NCBI GenBank assembly: GCA_004557245.1
Contig: SFEL01000014.1
Span: 10,248-74,247 of the forward strand
From: Clostridiales bacterium
GTDB taxonomy: Bacteria > Bacillota > Clostridia > Christensenellales > CAG-138
Length of the DNA: 64,000 nucleotides
Reading direction: 5' to 3'
Translations under genes and position numbers: made by a program
In this document: positions 17,059 through 25,220 of the stretch, one piece after another
Layout of the letters: every line of letters begins with the position of its first letter
Numbering within the stretch: the first letter of the stretch is position 1
Notes under the pieces: generated by a model
The model's input: only the letters and a program-made list of their open reading frames with translations
What the model was told of the DNA's origin: nothing
Databases searched by the model: none

Positions 17059-17820
17059 TTATACGGTATGCGGATATTCTGCGGCTCTGACGCTCACCTC
17101 GCCGCTGTAAAGCTCCTCGGTGCATCCGTCGTCAAAGCGGACGATCAGGTGTCCCTGGGGGGTGACGTCTATGGCTGTGGCCTCGGGCTCACCCTCCCGC
17201 ATGAGCACGACCCGTTTTCCGGTAAGCATGCTGCTGGCACGGTATTCGCGGTATATGGAAGGGTCCGATGGGTTTGTCAGCGCCTTATACAGCTCATCCG
17301 CCATGGCTGCCGCCATTTCGTCTATGGATACGGGAGGCTGGGAATCAGGATACAGGCTGCCCGCCTTTGCCGAAAGGCCGCCTGTAAATTCAGGGCTCTG
17401 GTAGTTCAGCCCCACTCCCACCGCCGCGTACCTCAGCTCATTTTTGCAAAGGGCGCCCTCGGCAAGTATACCGCAGACCTTTTTACCTCCCCAGTATATG
17501 TCGTTCACCCACTTTATGGCGGGGTCGAGGTTAAGCTTTTTCACCATGGCCCTGCGCACAGCTACCGCCGCCGCCATGGTCAGGCAAACGGGGTCTGTGG
17601 GGCGTACCAGCATTGTCATGTATATGCCCCCCTCGGGGCTTTGGAAGCTCCTGCCGATGCGGCCGCGGCCGGAAAACTGCCGCCTTGCGAATATTACTGT
17701 GCCCTCCCTTGCGGTGGCCGCTATACTCTTTGCCTCAAGGTTGGTTGAGGGGGATGCCTCGAAAAATATGACGTCTATGGGAGATTTGATATAGCGCCTT
17801 ATGCCCTGCTCCGTCAACAT
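17059..17820 (-). CDS. birA: Biotin--[acetyl-CoA-carboxylase] ligase, class I
   Basis: A 253-residue enzyme that activates biotin with ATP and attaches it to the carboxyl-carrier lysine of biotin-dependent enzymes. GRGRIGRSF, KWVNDIYWGGKKVCGILAEG and the C-terminal SH3-like domain are present. There is no N-terminal winged-helix domain, so it should not act as the biotin repressor. Its start lies one base after the stop of the exonuclease gene, and the genes from NUDIX to birA all run leftwards, so the two are co-transcribed. Confidence 0.94.
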   Translation of the reverse strand: MLTEQGIRRYIKSPIDVIFFEASPSTNLEAKSIAATAREGTVIFARRQFSGRGRIGRSFQSPEGGIYMTMLVRPTDPVCLTMAAAVAVRRAMVKKLNLDPAIKWVNDIYWGGKKVCGILAEGALCKNELRYAAVGVGLNYQSPEFTGGLSAKAGSLYPDSQPPVSIDEMAAAMADELYKALTNPSDPSIYREYRASSMLTGKRVVLMREGEPEATAIDVTPQGHLIVRFDDGCTEELYSGEVSVRAAEYPHTV

Positions 17821-17821
17821 A

Positions 17822-18610
17822 TTACAGCCCCATTATTATTTGGTATTCCTCCTGGGTTATGCCGCCCCTTTGCAGCGCCCCTTCGATCAGGTCGCGGCAG
17901 GCGCGCACGTCCGGGTCCCGGAGGTACTTGGCGTACTTGCGCGCCCAGTCCTCCAGCGCTTCGTGATACTCTGCAAACAGCACGCTGCGCCTTCCGTATT
18001 TTTCCATGGTGTTCCACAGGGCCTGTATGGCCATATGGCGCTCCTGCCTTGATACGGTGGACTGTATTCCCTTGTACTGATACTTCTTTATGTCCTCCGG
18101 CCCTACGCCGAAGCGGTCCACCAGATTTTCTATGATCAGGGCGCAGCCCAGTGCGTCGTCCAGGGAATCGTGGTGGTGCTCAAGGGGCAGCTTCAGCCCG
18201 GCGCAGAGGTCGTTGAGCTTATGGCTGCCGTAAAGCTCCTTGGGTATGTGCTTTTTGGATTTCTGCAATGAGCAGATATAGGTTATCTCGGGTATGGGCA
18301 GGCCGTATACAGCAAGGGATTTGCATATGACCCCAAGGTCGAAGGGGGCGCTGTGAGCCGCCATTATTCCGTGGAAAAACGGCTCGATCTCGGGCCATAT
18401 CTCGGGGAACAGAGGGGCGTCAGCCACCATGCCGGGGGTTATGCCGTGTATCTTTATGTTGTAGTCGTCAAAGTGCTCCCGGGGGTTCACCAGGAACTCC
18501 CGCCTGTAGACGGGAGTTCCGTATTCCATGTGTACTATGCCTATGGAGCATATGGAGTCGTTGTTGCGGTTGGGGGTTTCCACGTCTACCGCAGTGTACC
18601 TTTCAAGCAA
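17822..18610 (-). CDS. DEDDh 3'-5' exonuclease (DNA polymerase III epsilon-like)
   Basis: A 262-residue protein with an N-terminal exonuclease domain (about residues 1-165). The acidic motifs are VDVET (residues 8-12, motif I), AHSAPFD (motif II) and HHDSLDDALG (motif III with the catalytic His). It is fused to about 95 residues of helical C-terminus (EYHEALEDWARKYAKYL and on). It is far too short for a PolC and is probably an accessory nuclease in DNA or RNA trimming. Immediately upstream of birA. Confidence 0.85.
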   Translation of the reverse strand: MLERYTAVDVETPNRNNDSICSIGIVHMEYGTPVYRREFLVNPREHFDDYNIKIHGITPGMVADAPLFPEIWPEIEPFFHGIMAAHSAPFDLGVICKSLAVYGLPIPEITYICSLQKSKKHIPKELYGSHKLNDLCAGLKLPLEHHHDSLDDALGCALIIENLVDRFGVGPEDIKKYQYKGIQSTVSRQERHMAIQALWNTMEKYGRRSVLFAEYHEALEDWARKYAKYLRDPDVRACRDLIEGALQRGGITQEEYQIIMGL

Positions 18611-18639
18611 AAGTCAAAGTGCCTTTCAGTTAAGTATGG

Positions 18640-19737
18640 TTATATGCGTATGAGCTGGTATTCGCTGCTGCCCAGGCCTATCTTTTCGCCGTGTTCTATC
18701 TGCACCCGCCAGTTGGTGTTGGGGTGGACGTTGATAAAGTGGTCGTGGCAGCGGCATTCCATCTCACCCAGCACGCTTCTGGGATTGGGGGGCATGGCAT
18801 TTGCCGCGTCCGCCGCAGCTATGTCTACGGCCACGGGGTCAAAGGAGGCGAACATGCCGATGTTGGGAACTATCGCCGCATCGTTTTCGGGGTGGCAGTC
18901 GCAGTTGGGGGAAATATCCGCCGCGATGCTTATGTGGAAATTCGGCTTATCCTTTACCACGGCATAGGCGTATTCCGCGATGCGCTTGTTTAGGCTGGTC
19001 TCGCTTGAGCTGTTGTCGGGCTGTATGGCGTCGAAGTTGCATATGGCTATGCAGCGGCCGCAGCCCACGCAGCTGCCGTGGTCTATAACGGCCTTGCTGT
19101 TTTCGTAATGTATGCCGTTGTTGGCGCATATATTTGCGCACATATGGCAGCCGCGGCAGAGGTCTTGATCCACTACCGGCTTGCCGTCGTAGTGCATCTC
19201 CATCTTGCCCGCCCTTGAGCCTGAACCCATGCCGAGGTTTTTCAGCGCGCCGCCGAAGCCTGCTTCCTCGTGGCCCTTAAAGTGGTTGAGGCTTATTATT
19301 ATGTCCGCGTCCGCTATGGCGCGGCCTATCTTAGCGGTCTTAACTTCTTCGCAGTCTATGGGTATATAGGCTTCGTCGGCGCCCTTTATGCCGTCGGCTA
19401 TTATCACCTGGCAGCCGGTGGCGTAGGGGGTGTAGCCGTTTATATATGCGGTCTCTATGTGCTCAGGGGCGTTCTTGCGGGAGCCCACGTAGAGGGTGTT
19501 GCAGTCGGTAAGGAAGGGTATACCGCCACGCTCCTTTATGTAGGCTGCCAGAGCCCTCGCGTACTGCGGCCTGAGGTAGGCCAGGTTGCCAAGCTCGCCG
19601 AAGTGTATCTTGATGGCGACAAACTTATGGTCGAAGTCTATTGTGCCCAGGCCGGCCCTGTCTATAAGGCGGGTCAGCTTCTGGGGCAGGTTTTCCGTGA
19701 AGGATGTGCGCATATCCGTAAAGTAGACCTTTGACAT
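18640..19737 (-). CDS. DUF362 domain protein with two [4Fe-4S] clusters
   Basis: A 365-residue iron-sulfur protein. Residues 1-180 and the C-terminal third form the DUF362 fold (IKIHFGELGNLAYLRP, SLNHFKGHEEAGFGGALKNLGMG). Two ferredoxin-type motifs are inserted near residues 194-225: CRGCHMCANIC and CVGCGRCIAIC. DUF362/4Fe-4S proteins are common in strict anaerobes and have no agreed reaction. Location is cytoplasmic since there is no signal peptide. Neighbouring leftward genes (exonuclease, birA) do not reveal its role. Confidence 0.92.
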   Translation of the reverse strand: MSKVYFTDMRTSFTENLPQKLTRLIDRAGLGTIDFDHKFVAIKIHFGELGNLAYLRPQYARALAAYIKERGGIPFLTDCNTLYVGSRKNAPEHIETAYINGYTPYATGCQVIIADGIKGADEAYIPIDCEEVKTAKIGRAIADADIIISLNHFKGHEEAGFGGALKNLGMGSGSRAGKMEMHYDGKPVVDQDLCRGCHMCANICANNGIHYENSKAVIDHGSCVGCGRCIAICNFDAIQPDNSSSETSLNKRIAEYAYAVVKDKPNFHISIAADISPNCDCHPENDAAIVPNIGMFASFDPVAVDIAAADAANAMPPNPRSVLGEMECRCHDHFINVHPNTNWRVQIEHGEKIGLGSSEYQLIRI

Positions 19738-19778
19738 ATCCGTTTCTCCCGATATTTATTATTTATTAGATTTATAAG

Positions 19779-20438
19779 CTAAAGCAGCAGCTCACGGAGC
19801 GCCGCCACGCTTTCGACTATGTACCTGGCTCCCGCCTGTTCCAGTTCCTCACGGCTGCCGTAGCCGTAGAGCACGCCGGCACAGTCCAGTCCGAAGGCCC
19901 CCGCCCCCTCCACGTCGTACCTCCTGTCTCCTATCATCAGTGTGTTTTCCGGCGCTGCATCGGGACAGGAGCGAAGCACATGGGCTATCACGTCCGCCTT
20001 TGTGGGTCTGCCCTCGTCCATGGTGTTGCCGCCTACGAAGTCAAAATAACGGGCTATATCGAAGTGCTCCAGTATCCTGTGGGTGAAGTCCTCCGGCTTT
20101 GAGGTGGCCACCATGACCCGCCTGCCCGCGGCCTTCAGGTCACTGAGAAGCTCCGCTATGCCGGGATATATCTGGTTTTCAAATATGCCCTTTTCGGAAA
20201 AGTATTCCCGATAGTGCTTCAGCGCCTCCAGCGCCTGAAGGTTGGTCATGCCAAAGCCCTCCTCAAAGGAGCCTATGAGCGGCGGCCCTATCAGCCAGGT
20301 CAGCGTTGTCCTGTCCGTTACTTCTATGCCCATCTTGCATAGAGCGTACTGGGCGGCGGAGGTAATGCCCAATGCGGGGTCCGTGAGCGTACCGTCAAGA
20401 TCGAACAAAAGGTTCTTGAATACCGCGCTTTTATCCAT
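19779..20438 (-). CDS. HAD-superfamily hydrolase, phosphoglycolate-phosphatase-like
   Basis: A 219-residue HAD hydrolase. Motif I is DLDGTLTDP (nucleophile D13, acid/base D15), motif II VATSKPEDF, motif III lysine in RPTKADVI, and motif IV IGDRRYDVEGA. The cap domain is of the phosphoglycolate phosphatase/GmhB-like C1 type. The ATG at 20438 is chosen because it overlaps the NUDIX stop by eight bases and starts the family domain correctly. Likely substrates are small phosphoesters, possibly phosphoglycolate. Translationally coupled with the NUDIX gene. Confidence 0.88.
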   Translation of the reverse strand: MDKSAVFKNLLFDLDGTLTDPALGITSAAQYALCKMGIEVTDRTTLTWLIGPPLIGSFEEGFGMTNLQALEALKHYREYFSEKGIFENQIYPGIAELLSDLKAAGRRVMVATSKPEDFTHRILEHFDIARYFDFVGGNTMDEGRPTKADVIAHVLRSCPDAAPENTLMIGDRRYDVEGAGAFGLDCAGVLYGYGSREELEQAGARYIVESVAALRELLL

Positions 20439-21000
20439 TTGCTTCCCGCTCCTGGCGCCTGAGGTATTCCGCCGCCTTGAACAGGCCGAATACCGTCTTG
20501 CCGTCGGAAATCTGGTCATTCATTATCATATCTATAAGCTGGCACAGTGGCGTTTCCCGGTAGTCCAGAAATTCGTCCTCATCCGGGTGGGCATTGCCAT
20601 AGCTCAGGCCCCTGGCAAGGTACACATATATACGCTCCGAAAGTATGGCGGGGGAGGGTATGTATATGCCCAAAGGGACAAACTCCTTCGCCGTTACGCC
20701 TATCTCCTCCTTAAGCTCCCGCTTCGCCGCATCGAGAGGGTCTGTGTCGAAGGCCTCCAGCTTGCCTGCGGGTATCTCTGTCATCACCCTCTGCTGCGGG
20801 TAGCGGAACTGGCGCTCTATTATTACGCCGCCATTATCCGTGAGCGGCACCACGGCCACCGCGCCGCGGTGTTTAAGATAATCCCTCCGGGCGGTCTTTT
20901 TGTTGCAAAGCTCAACGGTATCGCTGTACACGTCGAATACCGGGCCGGAATACTGTATGGCGGAGGAAACCGTCCTTTCAAAAAGCCTGCTGTCGTCCAT
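20431..21000 (-). CDS. NUDIX hydrolase, ADP-ribose pyrophosphatase type
   Basis: A 189-residue enzyme splitting ADP-ribose-like substrates to AMP and ribose-5-phosphate. The NUDIX box runs from GKLEAFDTDP through AAKRELKEEIGV, with one extra residue in the first loop. The preceding ERQFRYPQQRVMTEIPAGKLE is typical of NudF/ADPR pyrophosphatases. ATG 21000 is chosen because AGGAGG lies seven bases upstream. Overlaps the HAD gene by eight bases; both are house-cleaning phosphatases and may share a recycling role. Confidence 0.9.
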   Translation of the reverse strand: MDDSRLFERTVSSAIQYSGPVFDVYSDTVELCNKKTARRDYLKHRGAVAVVPLTDNGGVIIERQFRYPQQRVMTEIPAGKLEAFDTDPLDAAKRELKEEIGVTAKEFVPLGIYIPSPAILSERIYVYLARGLSYGNAHPDEDEFLDYRETPLCQLIDMIMNDQISDGKTVFGLFKAAEYLRRQEREANG

Positions 21001-21255
21001 GTGACAACCCTCCTGCAATTCTCAGCAAAATCCATTATAGCATATCACGGCGGTGCCATAAAAGCAAATAACGGCACACTTTTTTAACCTTTGGACAAAA
21101 CCGGACAATAATTGTGCGAAAGGAGGCAAATGCCTACAAAAACAGCCAAATTTATTCCCTATCGCTGCGAAAATGGCGGTGCTAAAATCACAGCATACAG
21201 AAAACCGCATATACCGCAGGATAACCAAAAAATTACATTATTACGGAGGCACTAT

Positions 21256-22062
21256 ATGGCTAAATACCGCATACTTTTGGCAGACAGCAACAACCAGTTC
21301 CAGACCACCGTCAGGGATTACCTTACGGCTCAGGAAGGAATAGAAAGGGTGGACACCGTGAACGACGGTCAGTCCGCCCTGGACGCAATGAACAACAACC
21401 GGTACGATGTGCTCCTGTGCGATCTCATCATGCCGGGCATGGACGGCTTTGAGCTCCTTGAGAGGCTTAACAGCGGCCTCGTGAAGGACGTGCCTGCCGT
21501 CATAGTGATAAGCGCCCTGCGTCAGGAGGAGATGGTACGGCAGGCCTGCACACTTGGCGCAAAGTATTACATGGTCAAGCCCATCGACCCCGATACGCTG
21601 TACAAGCGCATAATGGACATGATGGAGAGCACCTACGCACAGCGCTCGCAGGTCTGTGCCATAAGCCCCAAACCCCAGACTCTGGACGAGAAAATCGCTT
21701 CTGTATTCCTCATGATAGGCATACCCGCCCACATAAAGGGCTACCATTACCTGCGGGAGGCGGTGCGCATGGTATACTTTGAGCCCGCCCTCTGCGGCCG
21801 CATAACCAAGGAGCTTTACCCCGGCATCGCCAAGAGGTTCCAGACCTCTGCATCTAAAGTTGAGCGCGCCATACGCCACGCCATAGAGGTGGCCTGGACC
21901 CGCGGGAAAATAGAGAACATCAACCAGATATTTGGCTACAATATCTACAGCAAAAACGACAAGCCCACCAACGGCGAGTTCATAGCCCTGGTTGCCGATA
22001 AGCTCATCCTTGAATCCGCAAGGGAAAAGGGCGGCAAGACGGAGATTCAAAACGTCATATAA
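21256..22062 (+). CDS. spo0A: Sporulation master response regulator Spo0A
   Basis: A 268-residue response regulator. The receiver domain (about 1-125) has D10, the phospho-acceptor D56 in VLLCDLIMPGMDG and K108-type switch residues. The Spo0A-specific DNA-binding domain starts near LDEKIASVFLMIGIPAHIKGYHYL and contains RFQTSASKVERAIRHAIEVAW. Phosphorylated Spo0A binds TGTCGAA boxes and starts sporulation. The ATG at 21256 gives the canonical N-terminus and has GGAGG upstream; a second in-frame ATG at 21130 with a stronger ribosome site would add 42 residues. The last 33 codons are repeated at 24508-24606. Confidence 0.97.
   Translation: MAKYRILLADSNNQFQTTVRDYLTAQEGIERVDTVNDGQSALDAMNNNRYDVLLCDLIMPGMDGFELLERLNSGLVKDVPAVIVISALRQEEMVRQACTLGAKYYMVKPIDPDTLYKRIMDMMESTYAQRSQVCAISPKPQTLDEKIASVFLMIGIPAHIKGYHYLREAVRMVYFEPALCGRITKELYPGIAKRFQTSASKVERAIRHAIEVAWTRGKIENINQIFGYNIYSKNDKPTNGEFIALVADKLILESAREKGGKTEIQNVI
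21964..22062 (+). repeat. 3' end of spo0A, proximal copy of a 99-bp duplication (att-like)
   Basis: The last 33 codons of spo0A. The same 99 bases recur at 24508-24606 with 23 differences by my count, most of them silent. The first 20 bases (CCCACCAACGGCGAGTTCAT) are identical and could be the exchange core. Confidence 0.8.
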
Positions 22063-22183
22063 TCAGGCAAAAATTGAGGGTTGAGGGCTTCGCGATCTGT
22101 TCTCTCTCACACCGACCAACGCTCAAAGTTCCAACTGAATTTGAGGGGAAAATCCGATAAATATTTTTTCCTGAGCCGACTAA

Positions 22184-22234
22184 CTCCTTCTGTTTATTGG
22201 GTGAAAATTATGCCTATAAACAGGAGGAGTTTTG
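22184..22234 (+). terminator. Long inverted repeat, terminator-like
   Basis: 17-base arms starting CTCCTTCTGTTTAT and ending ATAAACAGGAGGAG, with mismatches, followed by TTTT. It is probably the terminator of a lost gene. Confidence 0.5.
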
Positions 22235-22241
22235 GTTATGA

Positions 22242-22382
22242 ATTCGCTATCCCAACATCAAGAAGTGGTTCCTTGCCAAGTATCCTGAAATAGCGCAGTT
22301 CGGCGTAGTGGAAACTCAGGAAAACAAAGTTGAAAATAAACTTTCAATCGTGAAAGGAGAGGCAAGCTATCAGGCAGCCTAA
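22242..22382 (+). pseudogene. C-terminal gene remnant
   Basis: An open frame of about 46 codons with no start, reading RYPNIKKWFLAKYPEIAQFG and ending in YQAA and a stop. An in-frame TGA lies just before it. Its amino-acid make-up looks like genuine protein, and a terminator follows at 22404. The family is not recognised; a phage-type protein is possible from context only. Confidence 0.4.
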
Positions 22383-22403
22383 TGAGAATGGAATATGGAA
22401 AGA

Positions 22404-22438
22404 TAAAAGACCTTCCGAATGTTGGGAAGGTCTTTTTC
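22404..22438 (+). terminator. Rho-independent terminator
   Basis: Arms AAAGACCTTCC and GGAAGGTCTTT followed by T-run, 22 bases after the gene remnant. Confidence 0.75.
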
Positions 22439-22614
22439 ATCAATAATCATGTTAGATTTTTCTATTATCGATGTAATATCTGCACAATTTTCCTTGAGGG
22501 CAATAGTGTTATATGTTAATATTAATAAATAGTTGCACTCCCATTTACATCAAGAAATGGGGCTACATTCTTTAGGTACAGTCACTTGTATGTATCATTA
22601 AAGGAGTATTGTAT

Positions 22615-23469
22615 ATGGAGCGATTTTGTCGCAAATGCGGAAAAAAATTACTAGACGATAGCATCTTTTGTTCATTCTGTGGTGAAAAAGTCATCATGCC
22701 TATAGATCCCATATCTGCTGATTCTAGTATTTCCTGTGAAAATAAGCGTACAATACCTCAGTATGATACGCATCAACGATCTAATCATAAAGGCAGTATT
22801 AAGAACTGCATATCCAAACATCGAATTGCAATTATATTATTTTGTATCTGTCTAATAATCATGGGTGTGTCAGCATACAATAATAATTTCAGAATCAATA
22901 CTATATCCGATGAATCTTTTTTCATTGCCAAGGCGGGCGATACTGTATGGATCAATAAAGAGGATGCCAAAGTTGAAATTTCATCTTCTTCTAAAACTTT
23001 GGCTCCTGGGCTTCTAAGATCTTACGACATAAATTCCCCTTTTACTTTCGTTCGGTCATCTGACGAAACGGATTATGTTATAGTATTTGATGAATTTAAT
23101 AAGGCAGAAGGAAAAATCGAAGCAAAATATCTATCAGAGGCCCCTATAAAAAATACTCATTCTTGGGCTTGGGCTGAGGATTATTATGGTCAAGAAATCA
23201 CTATTGCAGGACCCGTTGAAAGCACAGCATATAAGCCATCAGTTAATGGGCGACCAACATTTATTAACATTGGCCATGACAATCGTTCTTTAAAAATAAA
23301 ACAAGTAACCGCAATTATATGGGGAAAAGACAGATGGAAATTCCCTAAGGATATAGAGCATTATTTGAATGGAAAAAATGTTAGAATCTATGGCGAGGTT
23401 TATGAGTACGAAGGTCACCCAAATATAAGGATCAAAAATCCTTCACAGATATATATTGACGAAAGATAA
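22615..23469 (+). CDS. Zinc-ribbon single-pass membrane protein
   Basis: A 284-residue protein inside the AT-rich island. The N-terminus is a zinc-ribbon (C5, C8, C19, C22: CRKCG and CSFCGEK), followed by a polar linker and one membrane helix (about 71-88, AIILFCICLIIMGVSAY). The remaining 195 residues would be outside; near 180-190 is HSWAWAEDYYGQEITIAGPV and the end has VRIYGEVYEYEGHPNI, which resembles an OB-fold-like beta domain, but I do not recognise the family. ATG 22615 has AAGGAG eight bases upstream. Codon use differs strongly from neighbours, pointing to transfer. Confidence 0.75.
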   Translation: MERFCRKCGKKLLDDSIFCSFCGEKVIMPIDPISADSSISCENKRTIPQYDTHQRSNHKGSIKNCISKHRIAIILFCICLIIMGVSAYNNNFRINTISDESFFIAKAGDTVWINKEDAKVEISSSSKTLAPGLLRSYDINSPFTFVRSSDETDYVIVFDEFNKAEGKIEAKYLSEAPIKNTHSWAWAEDYYGQEITIAGPVESTAYKPSVNGRPTFINIGHDNRSLKIKQVTAIIWGKDRWKFPKDIEHYLNGKNVRIYGEVYEYEGHPNIRIKNPSQIYIDER

Positions 23470-23496
23470 GTTAAAACACATGTGAAAAAACTATAT

Positions 23497-23524
23497 AAAG
23501 CTCCCTTATATGGGAGCTTTAATT
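23497..23524 (+). terminator. Terminator of the zinc-ribbon membrane protein gene
   Basis: Arms AAAGCTCCC and GGGAGCTTT with a short T-rich tail. Confidence 0.7.
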
Positions 23525-23861
23525 TCATTAACTCTAATGTCAAGTTTCCTAAGCAGTTCCCAAAATTGGTTTTCACTCTGAATTTTTGGTATAATATTTA
23601 TAGAAAGTAAGGGAAATAAGCGTTTTTCTCCTGATGCTTTCGCAACACATCAAATAAATAAAACAATCACGCCACCTCCACCAGAACGAACTTAGCGGAG
23701 CCTCATTCAGAGAAGTTCTACATATACGTAGAAGAATACGTATTCTAAGTATTATGTCTCCCCAAGCTTGTGGTTCATATAAGGGGTTCAGTAATGGATT
23801 CCATTAAAAAGAACCTGAACAACCCAAATATAAGGATAAAATAAAGAAAGAGTGACTTATC
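23525..23861. other. AT-rich stretch with no intact gene
   Basis: No supported gene. It contains the 16-base string ACCCAAATATAAGGAT near 23823, also found near the 3' end of the preceding gene (about 23417), so part of it may be a broken duplication of that gene's tail. Confidence 0.4.
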
Positions 23862-23950
23862 ATTCGTTGGACTTCAGTCCTCACAAATCGCTTTGACAGC
23901 ACAGCTTTTAAAAAGGAGTATAACGAACTTTACAAGCGTTTTTCTTTTAT
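23862..23950 (+). pseudogene. Possible phage protein remnant
   Basis: A frame without start reading TNRFDSTAFKKEYNELYKRF resembles the conserved tail of phage YqaJ-type recombinases (RFDxKxFKxxHPxLYxxY). The match is from memory and short, so it is only suggestive. Confidence 0.25.
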
Positions 23951-24273
23951 AATCTCTGCAGTTCTTCAATTAGTTTATCTATGGTCTTCATACTATAAAC
24001 TTTTGTATTATACATTTTTGCTATGCCTGATTCCTCCAATAAATCACAAAAGGCATTATCCGTAAATGCGTGAGTCACAAATGGCAAATATGCTGCAGCC
24101 CAAACAGTATCCAAATGGTCGCTTCCGAGAATTTTTTTATCCTTACACATCCTATATGCCCATAGCGTACTCTCTATTTTCCTATAAGGAATAGCCTGAT
24201 GATGATCACTAAGCAAAAAATTATAGTACTTTAATATTTTATTGTTTGCATAAAAGTTGTTATAAACTTGTTT
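23947..24273 (-). pseudogene. 5'-truncated gene of unknown function
   Basis: An open frame of about 108 codons beginning after a TAG with no ATG; only a TTG at 24216 could start it, without a ribosome site. The protein-like sequence includes GSDHLDTVWAAAYLPFVTHAF and AKMYNTKVYSM, a block I associate with the C-terminus of uncharacterised toxin- or nuclease-like proteins (D...YLPYVD.F.TD). It is likely the surviving end of a longer gene, leftward in the island. Confidence 0.45.
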
Positions 24274-24324
24274 CTATCTTAATCCCAACTTGCCTCCTCA
24301 CACCCACCAACACACAAATTTCTG

Positions 24325-24498
24325 ATGTTAGTCGCCCTAAAACTTGCTTTAATATTTTTTGTCTGCTATTATCTGAAAAACACCAAGAAACAGAAGGTAC
24401 TGGATTCGACTAACTCCCCTATAAATCAGTCTCAGGCTTCAGATGCGGCATGTAGCAAAAACGTAGACAATCAGCCTATTGCTGCGCAGCAGCACTAG
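24325..24498 (+). CDS. Small hypothetical membrane peptide (57 residues)
   Basis: ATG 24325 to TAG 24498. It begins MLVALKLALIFFVCYYLK, a likely membrane helix, then a polar tail (KNTKKQKVLDSTNSPINQ). Its stop codon is in the same frame as the displaced spo0A tail that starts nine bases later. No ribosome site is evident. It could be a chance frame or the end of a lost gene. Confidence 0.3.
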   Translation: MLVALKLALIFFVCYYLKNTKKQKVLDSTNSPINQSQASDAACSKNVDNQPIAAQQH

Positions 24499-24503
24499 GC
24501 TGA
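24471..24503. repeat. Inverted repeat at the right edge of the spo0A island
   Basis: Arms TCAGCCTA and TAGGCTGA with inner TGCTGC/GCAGCA, ending five bases before the second spo0A 3' end begins. It may mark an element boundary. Confidence 0.5.
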
Positions 24504-24507
24504 GCAG

Positions 24508-24606
24508 CCCACCAACGGCGAGTTCATCGCCCTGGTTGCTGACAAGCTCATCATGGAGACTGCCCGGGAGAAAAACGGCAGAAGCAAGATTCAGAATGTG
24601 ATATAG
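24508..24606 (+). pseudogene. Displaced second copy of the spo0A 3' end
   Basis: Encodes PTNGEFIALVADKLIMETAR then EKNGRSKIQNVI and a stop, 26 of 32 residues identical to the Spo0A tail, over exactly the same 33 codons. Differences are mostly silent, so it was selected as coding sequence until recently. It is best explained as the original spo0A end pushed away when an element carrying its own replacement end integrated. Confidence 0.75.
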
Positions 24607-24642
24607 GTGTGCTATAATGGAGAAAAACCTCCGGAGGTCTCC

Positions 24643-25179
24643 ATGCATACCCTCAAGCTTATCCGCCCGACTCAGGAATACGCAGATCAGGTAATGGCAT
24701 ACCGGCAGGAGATGCTGGACAACGGCGACAGCCTGGATGGATGTGCCGCTCTGGAGGATACCAACAGCTACGCCGAATGGGCGGATTTTGAGGGGCGGCT
24801 CAGAGAGCGCTACGGCGAAGGCTATGTGCCGTCCGATGTGTACCTGGCGGTGCGCAAAAGCGATGACAGGCTGGTTGGCATGATTGACTTCAGGCGGCCG
24901 TTGACGGAATTTCTGCTGCGCTTCGGGGGGAATATCGGCTACAGCGTGCGTCCTTCCGAGCGGGGAAAGGGCTACGCAGGCGAGATGCTTTCGCTGCTGC
25001 TGCCCAAGTGCCGCGAGGCGGGGGAGAACAGGGTGCTGCTCACATGCGACGCGGACAACGAGGCGTCCCGCCGGACTATAATAAAAAACGGCGGCGTGTT
25101 GGAAAACCAGGTTGAGTGTGATGCGGCTCTTAGCCGTTGCGGGATGATACAGAGGTACTGGATAACATTGAAGCCTTAA
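24643..25179 (+). CDS. GNAT-family N-acetyltransferase
   Basis: A 178-residue acetyltransferase using acetyl-CoA on an unknown amine. The fold is recognisable from GNIGYSVRPSERGKGYAGEML (motif A, CoA loop) and TCDADNEASRRTIIKNGGVLE (motif B), close to YjdJ/YvbK-like members. ATG 24643 is chosen because GGAGG lies close upstream; a -10-like TATAAT is at 24613-24618, right after the displaced spo0A end. Codon use returns to the chromosomal pattern here. Monocistronic, with a strong terminator. Confidence 0.9.
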   Translation: MHTLKLIRPTQEYADQVMAYRQEMLDNGDSLDGCAALEDTNSYAEWADFEGRLRERYGEGYVPSDVYLAVRKSDDRLVGMIDFRRPLTEFLLRFGGNIGYSVRPSERGKGYAGEMLSLLLPKCREAGENRVLLTCDADNEASRRTIIKNGGVLENQVECDAALSRCGMIQRYWITLKP

Positions 25180-25188
25180 ATCAAGGTG

Positions 25189-25220
25189 AAAAGGGGAGAG
25201 CCGGCCGGCTCCCCTTTTTT
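25189..25220 (+). terminator. Terminator of the GNAT gene
   Basis: Arms AAAAGGGGAG and CTCCCCTTTT with GCCGGC at the top, followed by T-run. Confidence 0.85.

Larger units (their letters stand above)
22063..24507. mobile_element. Degraded AT-rich island inserted at the 3' end of spo0A
   Basis: About 2.45 kb between the two spo0A 3' ends. Base composition is visibly more AT-rich than the flanks, with many AAA, AAT and TAT codons. It holds one intact-looking gene (22615-23469), at least two protein remnants without starts (22242-22382 and 23947-24273), a small ORF (24325-24498) and several hairpins. No integrase or relaxase is left. I interpret it as the remains of an integrative element or prophage; the lack of a recombinase is the main weakness. 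Confidence 0.6.

Noticed and set aside
23754..23850. Short ORF beginning MDSIKKNLNN in the island
   Set aside because: Only 16 codons, without ribosome site; its end merely repeats a string from the neighbouring gene's 3' end.
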